From contig CM069442.1 of assembly GCA_035610835.1 (NCBI GenBank), forward strand, positions 59,375,950 to 59,439,949: a stretch of DNA of 64,000 nucleotides, read 5' to 3'. The stretch is from Ophiura sarsii (lineage: Eukaryota > Echinodermata > Ophiuroidea > Amphilepidida > Ophiuridae). Below, one piece after another: positions 48,188 to 60,118 of the stretch; the first letter of the stretch is position 1, and the number at the start of each line of letters is the position of its first letter. The position numbers and the translations under genes were made by a program. The notes under the pieces were generated by a model. It was not told where the DNA came from. It saw nothing but the letters and a program-made list of their open reading frames with translations, and did no database searches.

Positions 48188-49175
48188 TCAGCAAGGACCA
48201 CAGGAAAGCAGTTACTGGCCCCACTCGCAGACTATCACGAATGATGTAGCAGCATAAATGAAACCATTAATTATAACTAGAAATGATAATATTGCGCAAA
48301 CAACCAAAATCTGTGAAACACAATTTAAAATTGGAGCGCTATCGACTTTTTAATAAAATATTCGCCTGCGAAGTGTTTAAAGATGAGTGCAATCAGGTGT
48401 AAAATTGCGCTCGACACCGTTTCTTTTTCTTATGACGGTGATCTGCTGATACTGGAATTACTTGGAAATATTGAGTACCGTATTAATATTGTACATGCTA
48501 TGGGAATCACCCTCCAGTGCTTATTAAAAACACATGCACTATGTTATTATAATGCAATTTTATGTTGGTAAATTTAATCGCCCGGGGAAAAGATGATTTA
48601 TTTGGTATTTTTGCGCTCTGCTTGGTTCAATTTAAGTATATCGTTACACAATATAAACAAGGTCAGTAGATATATTCAATATTTCAATTGATTTTTCAAC
48701 AAAAAGGAAAATGATAAGTTAAAAACGAGCTGTTGATAACCGCTCATCCATATAATAATAACTGTTTGGTAAAATGTAATAACACGATCTTTCACGAAGG
48801 CACAAAATTAAATTAAATGGACACCAATAAACCAAAAGGACATTTTGATATTTATCGATAGGATTACAAAACGGATTGTTAGCACAATTTTCATTTATCT
48901 TTTAAATTTTTATAATTACAGCGATTTGAAGCCTTTGGCTGACTTTCAATACTTAATTATAACTGTGATTTCGCTGAACATTGAAAATATGTCGTCTGAA
49001 TTTTTGTTTAAATTACGATTTAATAGTATATTCACAATGGCTCTTAATGGGTCGTCTGTCGCCATACATTATACTTTATCAAATAAGAGGAACGTACAGA
49101 CATTTGTTTCATAAAATATAATATCAAAAATGATTTAGGGTTGTGTATTGATTGGCTATTGTCTAATGCAATATA

Positions 49176-50873
49176 CAGTTAAGCCCACAATTATTCATAC
49201 CCTTTGGAAAATATGAGTTTTTTGCGTTTTTCTCATATCTATACCAGCTGGAGTGTTGGAACTTCCGCTTTACACTTAAGACAATTAGTTTGCAAGTACA
49301 AATCAATATATTTGGGCTCAACATTTTTTGCTTAACAATAGGATTGAACAAGAATTATGTTTTTATGCCTGTCCAAAATTATTCATACCCCATACCAAGT
49401 CTAAGGATTGAGGCCACTTTTTGTGATAATACACATGTTTTTGACATTCCAAACATTCTTTATATTGTGTGATAAGCTTTTATAATTGTTATGTTATTAT
49501 TCCATGATGTGCATACAATGTTATTGCATTACAAATGTGTCCTATTGAATGTACAGTGAGGGATATTATAGGACAACACTCTAGCTCTTTGACAGCATGG
49601 CGAAGAAGATCAAATAACTTTTTTTATGCATATTGTGAATGCTCACAAAAAGGGGAAAGACTACAGAGCTATTTCGAAACAATTTTAAGTGCAAGAATCC
49701 ACCACACAAAGCATAATTAGGAAGAACAAGACGTTCAACTCACTAAAAAACATTGAAGGATGCAGTCGGAAGCCAGCGGTGTCCTCTTGTTTGGCAAGAA
49801 AGGTATTGCGAAAGGCCAACAACAATCCACAGATCACCATCAATGCTCTCATGAACAACCCTGGCAATTATTGGACCAAGATATCATGGCAGACACTCCA
49901 GCATATATGGCACATGAGAGGTCTCCATGGAGGCCGACCAAGAAAGACTCTACTCCTTAAAAGAGAGACAGAAAAACTTGTCTTGCATCTTAAGCAACCC
50001 CAACACTGAAGACCAAAAACTTGGATCTTTGTCCAGAAGTGCTCTTGCAAATGCTAGATGAGTTTCTCATTGTCTCTTTTCAGGAGTAGAGTCTTTCTTG
50101 GTCGGAGTCCATGGAGAACTCTTGTGTACTATGTCTGCTGAAGTGTCTGCCTTAATATCTTGGTCCAAGACTCACCAAGGTTGTTCAGGAGAGCATTGAC
50201 GGTGATATGTGGATTGTTGTTGGCCTTTCACCATACTTTTCTTGTCAAACAAGGGGACACTGTTGGCTTCCGACCGTGTTCTTCAAGGTTTTTAACTGAT
50301 TTGAAGTGATTTTAACTGTCTTGGTCTTCCTAATTATGCTTTTTATGGTGGAATTTGGCATTTGAAATTGCTTCGAAATAGCTTTGTAGCCTTTCCCCTC
50401 TTTGTGAGCATTCACAATGCACAAAAAAGGTCCTCACTGAGTTATTTGATCCCCTTCGCCATGCTGTCAAAGAGCTAGAGTGTTGTCCTATGATATCCCT
50501 CACTGTACATTGAATAGGACACATTTGTAATGCATCCACATTGTATGGAATAATTGCATAACAATATAAAAGCCTATCACAAAATATAAAGAATGTTTGG
50601 AATGTCAAAAACATGTGTATTATCACAAAAAGTGGCCTCAATCCTGAGACTTGGTATGGGGTATGAATAATTTTGGACAGGCATAAAAACACAATTCTTG
50701 TTCAATTCTATTGTTATGCAAAAAATGTTGAGCCCAAATATATTGATTTGTACTTGCAAACTAATTGTCTTTAGTGTAAAGCAAAAGTTCCACCACTCCA
50801 GCTGGTATAGATATGAGAAAAACGCAAAAAACACATATTTGTCAAGGGGTATGAATAATTGTGGGCTTAACTG
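49176..50873. mobile_element. Tc1-like foldback, 1,698 bp, two inverted transposase 5' parts
   Basis: Starts CAGTTAAGCCCACAATTATT and ends in its complement, with TA duplicated (49174-49175 and 50874-50875). The flanks match copy B near 25465. The two halves are inverted copies of about 800 bp around a ~100-bp centre (about 49975-50070). Each half carries the start of a Tc1-like transposase. The plus strand at 49689-50009 reads SIIRKNKTFN, an ALMNNPG block and HGGRPRKTLLLK (helix-turn-helix region with the basic GRPRK linker). The minus strand has the matching half. The DDE catalytic part is absent from both, so it is not autonomous. Confidence 0.88.
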
Positions 50874-51359
50874 TATATATAATAAAAATGCAATATACTG
50901 AAGGTGTGAGGCCAATTAACATTGTGACTGCTACGGTAACCAGGTCTTTTCAGGATTGTACAGCTAACGATGTGTCAGAAAGTGGTACATCACTGAAGAA
51001 GAGAGGATAATGCTCTCGCATTCTTCAGATTTTCCAGATTTCAAAGATGTATGATTTCTTATCTACAAATTGTAGTCCACTTAATTGAAGGTTTTTTTCC
51101 ATAATCCGAAATAAAGTAATTTACATTTTATATGTCTTTTTTTATGGAATCAATTTCAAACTTGCCCGCAACGGACCACGGGCCCTTTTTATATAAGTGT
51201 ATGTGCGTTGTTTCGCAAAAAGATTTGAATAGCAAACCACTGTTCAAAAACTGTTCAAAAACTGTTCATATACGAGCGAGTTGACAAATCGTATCAGCTT
51301 TTCATTTAACGCGTTGTTTTCCGTTAATGGTGATTGGCTAGCAACAACACATTTAGGGG

Positions 51360-51495
51360 TTCGATAAGGTTTCGGAGTTGTTTATCTTGAATCGACAACG
51401 GTAAGACGGGTTTATTTTCCGAGGCAAAGCTGCCCGAGCAAAATAAACCCGTCTTACCGTTTTCGATTCAAGATAAACAACGACGAAGACCTTGT
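51360..51495. repeat. Foldback with ~50-bp arms
   Basis: GTTGTTTATCTTGAATCGA, then ACGGTAAGACGGGTTTATTT (51377-51417), is reverse-complemented at 51438-51482. The loop reads TCCGAGGCAAAGCTGCCCGA. Upstream lie three tandem ACTGTTCAAAA words (51240-51268). Probably the core of a larger element whose ends I cannot place. Confidence 0.7.
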
Positions 51496-51639
51496 TAAAC
51501 CCCGTTCAACAACGACCAAACATATTTACATCATTCATATGTGAAAAGCGTTTTGGATAATTGATGAAAACAAGTAAAAAAACGTGTCTTAATAGGCTTA
51601 ATTTGACATAAAAAATAGCTACTCAATAGCTCCTTGCAA

Positions 51640-51995
51640 TCAGACGAACAATTTGAGATATTGTTTTTCAAAATCGGAGCAAGCTTAAATTTTGACCCCA
51701 TATGCAAAGGTCAACGACCTTTTTACGTTTTACCCGATAACTCGTTAACCAAGTAGGGCAAACTATACTTTTTCGGAATCCTTGTGCTCAGCCGAACAAT
51801 TTGGTGTGCTTTTCAGCTTAATTAAAGTCATTTGAATTTTTGGGCCCCTGTATGGCGGCCATTTTGGATTTTCGCCTCTAGCGAAAAACCCCGGGATTTT
51901 TGCGAGGGGCATCAAAGCTTATTTTTTTCTTTATGGTTCATAGATGTCAAATCAATCGTCAAACCTTACTAGCCAGAGAATGGTCACGGAATTGC
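51640..51995 (+). mobile_element. Right-arm fragment of the 21239-22167 foldback family
   Basis: From CAGACGAACAATTTGAGATA to ATGGCGGCCATTTTGGA this stretch is nearly identical to 21790-22022. After that it departs (CTCTAGCGAAAAACCCCGGG) and resumes loosely to GAATGGTCACGGAATTGCC near 51990. Only one arm is present. Confidence 0.8.
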
Positions 51996-52417
51996 CATTC
52001 TAGACCCTACTAATATATCTGAACCTTTGCTGTAAGCAATATTGCGCTGAAAACGGCAATATAAAAGCGGCCTACGGGGTTTGATTGATTAACATGACTT
52101 TTGTGTAGCTTTATTTCGAGGTTAACGTTCATTGCCATAATAGCTGATGTCGTTTATGACACTGATTAATGAAATTCAGGCAAGTTGTGACAGAATACAC
52201 TGAATTTATAATAACAATAGCAAAGTCACTATCTTTTTAGTATGGCTTCAGAACTAAACGTTCATGTTTTTATGAAGGGAGAATAGAGTATACTAAAGTC
52301 AAAGTCAGGGTCAAAAATCCACAGAAAAGAAGATACACGACATACGGTATCGTATTTATAATAAAGTTGCCAGACATATAGACATATTAAACCCTAATAT
52401 CACACTTAAATCCCTTA

Positions 52418-52543
52418 GGTCCACTCTGACCAGCCATATCTCAAGGTTGAGATTTCTCCATCTTAACTCTATTTCATCTGTCACCAAATGAACAGGCCTA
52501 AGTAAGGTATAGTTCACCGTGGGTGAACTGGCCAGAGTGGACC
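52418..52543. mobile_element. 126-bp inverted-repeat element
   Basis: GGTCCACTCTGACCAG and CTGGCCAGAGTGGACC are inverted ends with one mismatch. An inner palindrome AGTTCACC/GGTGAACT lies at 52511-52529. The flanks (TTA, TTT) do not give a clear duplication. Confidence 0.65.
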
Positions 52544-53374
52544 TTTGCCTTCATTATCAAAAGATCGTTTACAAATGAAAAATAAATGATTTCCAATTTG
52601 TGAATGACGGTTTGACATTTTGGTGAGTTCTTCAAATCATGCTAGTTTAAGCTTGTGAGGCGGTGATCTAAAATGTTAATTTTACTTGTATCTATATAAA
52701 TGTGTGTCGGCTAACTCACGGTCTCCGCGGCAACAGTTATTCTACATCTCTGTTCTTGCATGCAACCCTGGGATTTAAGTTCATCCAACGTTACTGGAAC
52801 CTACATTTTACAAGCAGTAAATAAATTATTAAAGGGTGTCAATGTTTGTGTTTATGCGAAGAGAAAACGGTTTGTCTTTTTGATTTTTGATAAAGTTATC
52901 TATGATAATACGTCACCCCCAATTTATTCATATGTGACTGGATCCCTTGGGAACTACATGCCTATTGGTCAGAAAGATGGAAACATCATTTTTGCACTAA
53001 TCAAAGACATTGTTAGAATAACTATATCCCTCGTATAAATTGGAGTGAAGTATTTACGGTCAATTTTTAAAATTATGTGCTCAGAGGCAATGGAAATAGC
53101 TTGAAGATTCTATTATTACGATTTAAAAATCAATTTTAATAATCTAACGGTTATATTTTCAAAATAATCGCGCACGGAGTTCATGATTAGAACTTTATTC
53201 ATGAACAGGATTCCATCATCCTTACCAGGAATGTAATATCCTGTGTTAGGATTCCAAGATTTCATTATAAAGATTATCGTGATTAGATTCTACAGTAACA
53301 TTATCATAATGAAGATTCTGTTATTATGACTGTGGATCATGGATTCTATTGTAATAATGTCATAATAAGGATTC

Positions 53375-53704
53375 CATTGTAACGGTTAAGATTCTATTAT
53401 CATGACCGGATTCCATCATTAGAATTACATAATAATAATAATAATAATGATAATAATAAAATACATTTATTAAGCACTAACAGAAGTCACTAGCGCTTTA
53501 CATAGCATAGCACACATCAACAAGTATAAGCACACACAAAATCCAAAAAAATACATATAAAAAGATACAACATATTTAGATCAGGCAGTTCACTCAAGTT
53601 CATACCAAATGCAATATGCAAAATATTTATAATCACTATACAAGGGTTCCGTTTTACGTATAATCGGCCATACACGACGTCACAAATATGCTACAGTCTA
53701 TGAG
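53375..53704 (-). repeat. CR1/L2-like 3' end, first copy of a ~345-bp direct repeat
   Basis: From ACGGTTAAGATTCTATTATC to GCTACAGTCTATGAGAC, repeated nearly exactly at 54077-54415. On the minus strand it reads TAAAGCGCTAGTGACTTCTG, then TTAATAAATGTATTTTATT and (TTA)n-like sequence, the terminal form of CR1/L2-type LINEs or SINEs that share their tails. No frame. Confidence 0.75.
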
Positions 53705-54076
53705 ACCAACAATAATATCTCGTTATGCCGGATAATTTGCCAATGTTACCTTCATGCGCTCGAGAGATGTTATTAAAGAGGGTACTTCAAAGATGGTTAT
53801 CATAACTCCATCGTACTTTATTAACTCGATGTATTGTACATTTGTTTCCCAAGAATTTGCTCTAATAATCCAGAGCTAACAAATATAATTACAATTCATA
53901 TAGTATACAAATATTTAATGCCTGAGCGTGTGATAGTACAAAATATATCACAAGGTCAAATTTGAATTTTTCTATTGCACGAGGCGAAGCCGAGTGTAAT
54001 GGAATAATCCAAATTGGACCGAGTGATATAGCTTTACTATAACACAAACAAAAGGCATTCAATATTCAATTCCATT

Positions 54077-54415
54077 GTAACGGTTAAGATTCTATTATCA
54101 TGACCGGATTCCATCATTAGAATTACATAATAATAATAATAATAATAATGATAATAATAAAATACATTTATTAAGCACTTAAACAGAAGTCACTAGCGCT
54201 TTACATAGCATAGCACACATCAACAAGTATAAGCACAAACAAAATCCAAAAAAATACATATAAAAAGATACAACATATTTAGATCAGGCAGTTCACTCAA
54301 GTTCATACCAAATGCAATATGCAAAATATTTATAATCACTATACAATATAAGGGTTCCGTTTTACGTATAATCGGCCATACACGACGTCACAAATATGCT
54401 ACAGTCTATGAGACA
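54077..54415 (-). repeat. CR1/L2-like 3' end, second copy
   Basis: Nearly identical to 53375-53704 except for a few short indels, including TAAT repeat number and an extra TATAA near 54347. The ~370-bp spacer holds a piece of the TCTCGTTATGCCG block and a GCACGAGGCGAAGCCGAGTG motif (53976-53995). Confidence 0.75.
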
Positions 54416-57258
54416 AACGTATTATAGCAAAATATATATATTTTATTCTCATTCTGATTTAGTATATTGGTTATTTTTACTTTTATCATAAAAATAATTT
54501 ATTGCAATCAAATGTTGTAACGCTTATTGTATCACATTTGATTTATACAACTTTGATATGTTTTAATCTGTTTACATTATGTTAGGAAGCGTGATAGGTA
54601 AACCGGCAACACTTCGCGGGCGCGGTATTTCAAACATCATTTCCTTTACCCGTCATCAGTCCGTCACATATATAGTAAAGATGTGTACTCACTCCTCTAT
54701 ACTGCCAAACGTTAGGACACGTTAATTCATGGTTAATTTAGGGCGTTGTCTATTTAATAGGGCAACGAGTAGAGTTACTTAATCTTAGAAACTCAAGATC
54801 GGAGCGTGTACGTCAGTTTAGGTTTTAATAATTCTTCAATTACGCTGGATGTAAGCTTCACGTAAGTGATATGATTCTATGAATAAATAATATGAAATAC
54901 TGTATATAGAACGTTAATAGCTTTGTTATATTGTATGATTTGCTAGCGTATTCCGTCACAACCCTCTGCCAAGCGAGTGAGTAATTCCCCTAAGGAGGCT
55001 CACCAATATGGAGCTGACCTGGGCAGCTGATAAGGCCTTAAATATCAATAAGATCATACAGTAACTGCTTCAATTTCTTCTTTGTCACATATTCACTTTC
55101 TTCGAAAACAATATAAACTGCCATGACCTTCATGGACGTAATACACTTTATAGGAAATTTCATTTTATAATTGCCGATATTGGCCAATACCCTGTCATGA
55201 AATACATTTATCTAGCATGACTTCAAGGAAATGTTATATTTATTGCCTGTCATAAGGCCTAAGCTGCTTCCATTGCTCCGTCCAAGGACGACCGATGATG
55301 ATGATAAATCATATCCTCTGCCCCTTTATTTTTATCAATCTATAATCTAGACACTCAATACACCAGTTCACCTATCACATATTGAGATTTGGCTAGGGAT
55401 ATGAAGGCGGTCTGTGCGTATATTACGCCTGAATAGTGACTTACTATAATCCAAAACGAATGCAACTTGTCTCTGTGGATTTCATGACTTTTGTTCCGAG
55501 ATTGATATAAGATCAGACTGGGCCTTGTTAAATTAGATTGTAAAAAGTATCTGTTAACGCAATTATAATGCATATGACATTGAAAAGCTTACGCATGCAC
55601 ATGAGAAGATTGCTATGTTTACAGGACGAATGTCCTATGATATCCAGAGGGATTACACAGTCCTACATAAGGTACATTTTATATTTCAATTATGAATAGT
55701 ACATTAATAATCAAATCATTCTATCTTCATCTTCTAAATATGGTTGATATAATATGTATATCCGATCAACTTAAATTAAATCTACAGCTGATCCTTACGT
55801 GTGTAAGTACTACATATCATCTTACACAGTTGAACTTCAATAGGAAACTGATCCTTCAATTCGCTCACATAATTGACGGCTCGGAATCCCAACCTCCAGA
55901 CAGCCTTATAAAAAGGTGAGAGTCGAAATGTAATACATATATGGACAATGAACCTATGTTTAACACTTATCACGCGCAGGGGCCTGCAGACGACATTCCC
56001 AATGTTTCCAAAATGTTTCAAATATGTCAACATTATATAATTTCATTACCATATTTGGAATCCCCATGATAAATGCATTAAAAAAAGCACACACATGCCT
56101 TATATTGGTTCAGTAATCCTTGAGATAGACCCTCAAAGTTGAGAAAGGTTTATAAAAAATGTCTGTTTTGTATATGGTGAAACTAATAGCAACGTGGAAA
56201 GTGTGAACTGCATCAGTGACAACTTATTATTTCGATTCTCAACAATTAGGTCAAATAATGCAACAAATGAAAATAAGAATTAAATTGAGGTGTTATATAT
56301 CCTACGGCTCATCGTGATCTGTCGATGTTCATAAATCAACATATTAAAATAACGGACGTTGCCTGAAGTGAGATGTCCATATGCTTCCCATGAGATGGGT
56401 TTTCTGAAGATTATACCGTGGTAACGTGTGAACAATCCCGAGGTACATCGGACCAATTTGAAAATGCCCATAGCAATACTGTTGGGAGGTACTGATTTGG
56501 TTTATTATGGCAAACTTAGATTTTCTGTATCGATTGATAATGGTAAGTAAAGCGTCATATTTAACATGCATATCAACTTCAGACTGGAGTTTGTAGCAGT
56601 TATAAAATAATCTAACGCAAATTACTACGCCGGTAGTTTTAGTTGACAATTATTCCATGTTCATTCTATTTGATAAATAATGCATAGTGACTTAAAACCT
56701 TCAAATTGCTTTCCTGAGTAGGCCATTCAAAACATAACAGTTTTCATTACTCTTTGTACAGTTGTCATTATTGGAATCCATTTTAGAGACTTATTGAAGG
56801 CTTACACTCGTACCGCTTCGTAGGGCTGGATTGTTTTATTCTCACAAATACATTGATGGATATGTATTGAACAATTCCTGCCCAATCATTAACCGTGCAT
56901 AATCAAGTGCAAAGGATCACTACTAAAGTATACTCAAGGAATATCAGATTTCATTATTGTAATGCTTACAACAAAATTAAATGGGAAAGCGAAAGAACAG
57001 AATTCATTTGTGACTCTGCTGAGAATTACACCGGTTTTCAAAGCACTCATATTTGACCCTCTATTTATACATGTATGGATACACCCCACGTGTATGTTTA
57101 CACTACTGTACTGAACCCTGATACCGTCGGGAGACATAGAACCGTGATCTCCGTTAATTAAACACTTGTAATATATAACACGAAAGACATGGGAACATGT
57201 CTGCTGAAGTTTATAGAATGGACATCGGTATAGGGTAGACATTTCAATACTGAAAATT

Positions 57259-57805
57259 AAGGCTGTCATTGTCGACATCCATTTTAGAAATTAAGCGGTG
57301 GCTTACACTCGTATCCTTAAACGGTTTAAGTTAAACCCTAACCGTAATCAATTTAACTAGACTATGACATTGTCGACATCCATTTTAGAAACTTAACGGT
57401 GGCTTACACTAGTATCCTTAAACCCTAATCGTAATCAATTTAACTAGACTACGGTATGTCATTGTCGACATCCATTTTAGAAACTTAACGGTGGCTTACA
57501 CTCGTATCCTTAAACCCTAGTCGTAATCAATTTAACTAGACTATGACATTGTCGACATCCATTTTAGAAACTAAACGGTGGCTTACACTCGTATCCTTAA
57601 ACCCTAACCATAATCAATTTAACTAGACTATGACATTGTCGACATCCATTTTAGAAACTTCACGGTGGCTTACACTCGTATCCTTAAACCCTAATCGTAA
57701 TCAATTTAACTAGACTATGACATTGTCGACATCCATTTTAGAAACTTAACGGTGGCTTACACTCGTATCCTTAAACCCTAACCGTAATCAATTTAACTAG
57801 ACTAG
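57259..57805 (+). repeat. Tandem satellite, ~87-bp unit, six copies
   Basis: CATTGTCGACATCCATTTTA occurs at 57268, 57368, 57461, 57547, 57634 and 57721. Each is followed by GGTGGCTTACACTCGTATCC, AAACCCTAACCGTAATC and TTTAACTAGACTA. The last three periods are 86-87 bp; the first two are longer through local insertions. Single diverged copies at 43838 and 56763 show that the unit came from the local repeat. Confidence 0.95.
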
Positions 57806-59844
57806 GTGTAAAGAATTTCATCTAATAAATTAAATTATGTTCAAGCAATACCAGATTTTCAATATTGCGATACTTATAATATGATTAAATGTAAATGTAA
57901 AAGTAAAGTGCAGTCTTCAGATATGACTCTCTAGAGAAGTAACACCCGTTTTTCAAAGCACGTATATTCGACCCGGTTTATGAATCCAGCTGATATTATC
58001 CTTGCAATACCCTTTCCCCTCGGGAAACAGATAGTTGTTTGAGAAGCGTGATCGTCGTTAATTAAAAACTTGTAATAACTCAAATGACATAGAATGGAAA
58101 TCGGTATTATGTTGGTATGTCAATATTAACAACGTTATTAAGAAGTTTTTATGACACATCGATATGTGTCTCGTATATTTACTGAACTTGACGATAGACA
58201 ATAAATTGACCATGTGCGATAACCATGACAATCGTATGAATACAAATATCTTTTTGCGATTTCAACACTTGTGATTGCAGTTTTCATTTTATTTCCAAAT
58301 ATCCCAATGGTAAATGAATTGTGGATAACCTTAAATACCCATGGAGATAACTGAATTTTATCTACCGCCATCTCAAATGGCTTACACTGAGAATACCGCT
58401 CTTCTTTTCGACGTGTTCATACTATCATCAACATTCGATTCATATTCAATATCTGACATAGTATTTAGCAGTGAAGTAGACGAACAAAGCTCTGCTACTT
58501 CTATACTGAAGAAACATCTTTACAATGTTTGTTATCTCGACAGATTTTCTCCCAAAAATATGACGTTCAGGTTCAGCTTATTTATTTAGTGCGATAAAAG
58601 CATCCAAACTGAACAGTGAAAATTCATCAGCCGCCGCCCCCTTCACTGACCCACCAAATACTCACTGAACACACCGTCGAAACCTGGTGTTTATTGTAGT
58701 GATCGCCATTGAGATACCATCGCGGGAGAACGAAGTTCGACTGAGGGCGCTTGCGTGTTAGCACAGCTCTCAGTTCGTAAATCCTATGTCACTTGTCTTA
58801 TAGCACGCTATATTCAGCTTAATAGAGAAGGGTGGGATTTTCGTGTTACGGTGCAACGCCAGATGGTTACGGACAATATGGGACTGCGTTATTTTAAATA
58901 ATTATAGAAGCCTGGTCAAGGCTACGGAACGTAAGGAGGGTTGAGTGATCAAAAACGTAGCAATGACAAATTATATGTCATTTTAGTCTTATTCTCATGG
59001 AAAATGTCTGATGGGATATCGGATCAGTTTGTGTAAGTGTATAATAAAGCCAGCAACACATGATTAATTAACTAATTTGGCGCGTTTTGATACGGTGTGG
59101 AATTTGTGGGAAAACAGATAATCAGGTTCAATGATCCTCAAAGCTATACGTAAATGCATGATTTCCATAAACGTTAATTCTTGAAATAACTATACAGGGT
59201 CACGCAGTTACTAGTAGCTTATACTAGTGATGGAGCTCTAGTAATACTTACCCATGCAACCGTTGTATTCATACCGATGAAGTATATAGGGTGCCCTCAT
59301 TTCATTTTAATAACCGAATTGATTTTTCGAACAGATTTCCTTATTTCCATTCATATCAAATTATTGATATTTTGTTTCGTAATCGGGTAATTAGTCAATA
59401 TTAGCCAAATATCATTGCCTAGTGATAACCCCAACTTCTATCCTAAGCAACATTTTTACCACTTCATACAGGTATATATTGTAGTGCGGGAGTTTCCGGT
59501 ACTAAAACAAACCACAAAACAATAACTACAAAAACGAATTAAATCTATTATAAGCGCTATCAATTTTAGTTTCCCCAGTTTCAATCGTTTTGATGGACCT
59601 TTTGTTGTATAAAGAACATAAAACTACATAAAACAACCACCTAAAACTAAAAATAATATTTCCTTAACGTTATGAAACAGTTGCAAAGACATGCGATCTT
59701 GATCTTGAAGATGGAATCACACTAGCACTAGCACATATAAAACTGTCAGGATTTGCGAGTGACCCGTGCACCGTATGCACTGATAGCATGTAGCACGTGT
59801 CCATTCGTTTATCGGTGTTGAGAACAATAGTGATCTGATCTTAA
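57806..59844. other. No supported gene or element
   Basis: About 2 kb without recognisable element structure. 58620-58760 is less AT-rich (GCCGCCGCCCCC, GAGGGCGCTTGCG) and could be a regulatory or exon remnant, but no frame supports it. Confidence 0.4.
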
Positions 59845-60118
59845 CCCTAACCCCCCTGAGTGCTAAAAAATGCTAATCCAAAGTCCCTCTCACAACGCAT
59901 GCGCCGTCGGTTTTCGATGACGTAGTCAACCGAGCATATATAATGAGTGCAGTATACTGCACGAATGTGTAGCTGAGGGCCGTGGCTTAGTGGTTGAGAG
60001 GTGGGGCTTGAAAACGGAGGGTCCTCGGATCGAATCCCGGCAGTTTCCCGGAGATTTAGTTGGTATTTTTTCCTCGAAAATTGTGATCCCGGTCAAAAAT
60101 CCTAAACCGGGGTTAGGG
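59845..60118 (+). mobile_element. tRNA-bearing CCCTAAC element T3 (274 bp), TTAA target
   Basis: Ends CCCTAACCCC and GGGGTTAGGG are perfect 10-bp inverted repeats. The left flank is TTAA (59841-59844) and the right flank is TTAT. Contents in order: TATA-like CATATATAA (59935-59943), the perfect 16-bp palindrome GTGCAGTATACTGCAC (59947-59962), a tRNA-like module, and a T-run (60066-60071). Length and order match T1 and T2 though the sequence is largely different. No transposase. Confidence 0.8.
59976..60042 (+). other. tRNA-like module, loop readable as TGA or GAA
   Basis: The A box TGGCTTAGTGG (59983-59993) is a perfect consensus. The B box GGATCGAATCC (60027-60037) has one mismatch. Spacing is 44 bp. 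The loop region CTTGAAAAC could be Ser(TGA) or Phe(GAA). The GTGGCTTAGTGGTTGAGAGG start is Ser-like, but the long variable arm of tRNA-Ser is missing. The stems are weak, so this is a pseudo-tRNA. Confidence 0.65.

Larger units (their letters stand above)
45270..51110 (+). repeat. Large repeat unit, diverged copy D
   Basis: Direct-orientation matches to copies B and C in order: CTCGAGAAAGGAGCAAAGGAT (45330; 21033 in B), AACGAACTTGCT (45588), a block with TCTCGTTATGCCG (45918), TTTAATAAAATATTCGCCTG (48346; 24003 in B), GCTCGACACCGTTTCT (48409), ATGCAATATACTGAA (50888; 25467 in B) and TCAGAAAGTGG (50970; decayed). More diverged than A-C. The Tc1-like foldback at 49176 is inserted here. No gene is evident. 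Confidence 0.75.
52640..57000 (+). repeat. Diverged copy E of the repeat region
   Basis: Contains, in order, matches to 42170-42520 (at 52838-53360), to the TCTCGTTATGCCG block of copy D (at 53716-53890), and to 42880-43920 (at 55980-56860). It is interrupted by the duplicated LINE-tail segment at 53375-54415. No convincing frame. Confidence 0.65.

Noticed and set aside
58341..58589. 82-residue frame with a plausible composition
   Set aside because: No motif, no splice or promoter context, and a length expected by chance in AT-rich DNA.
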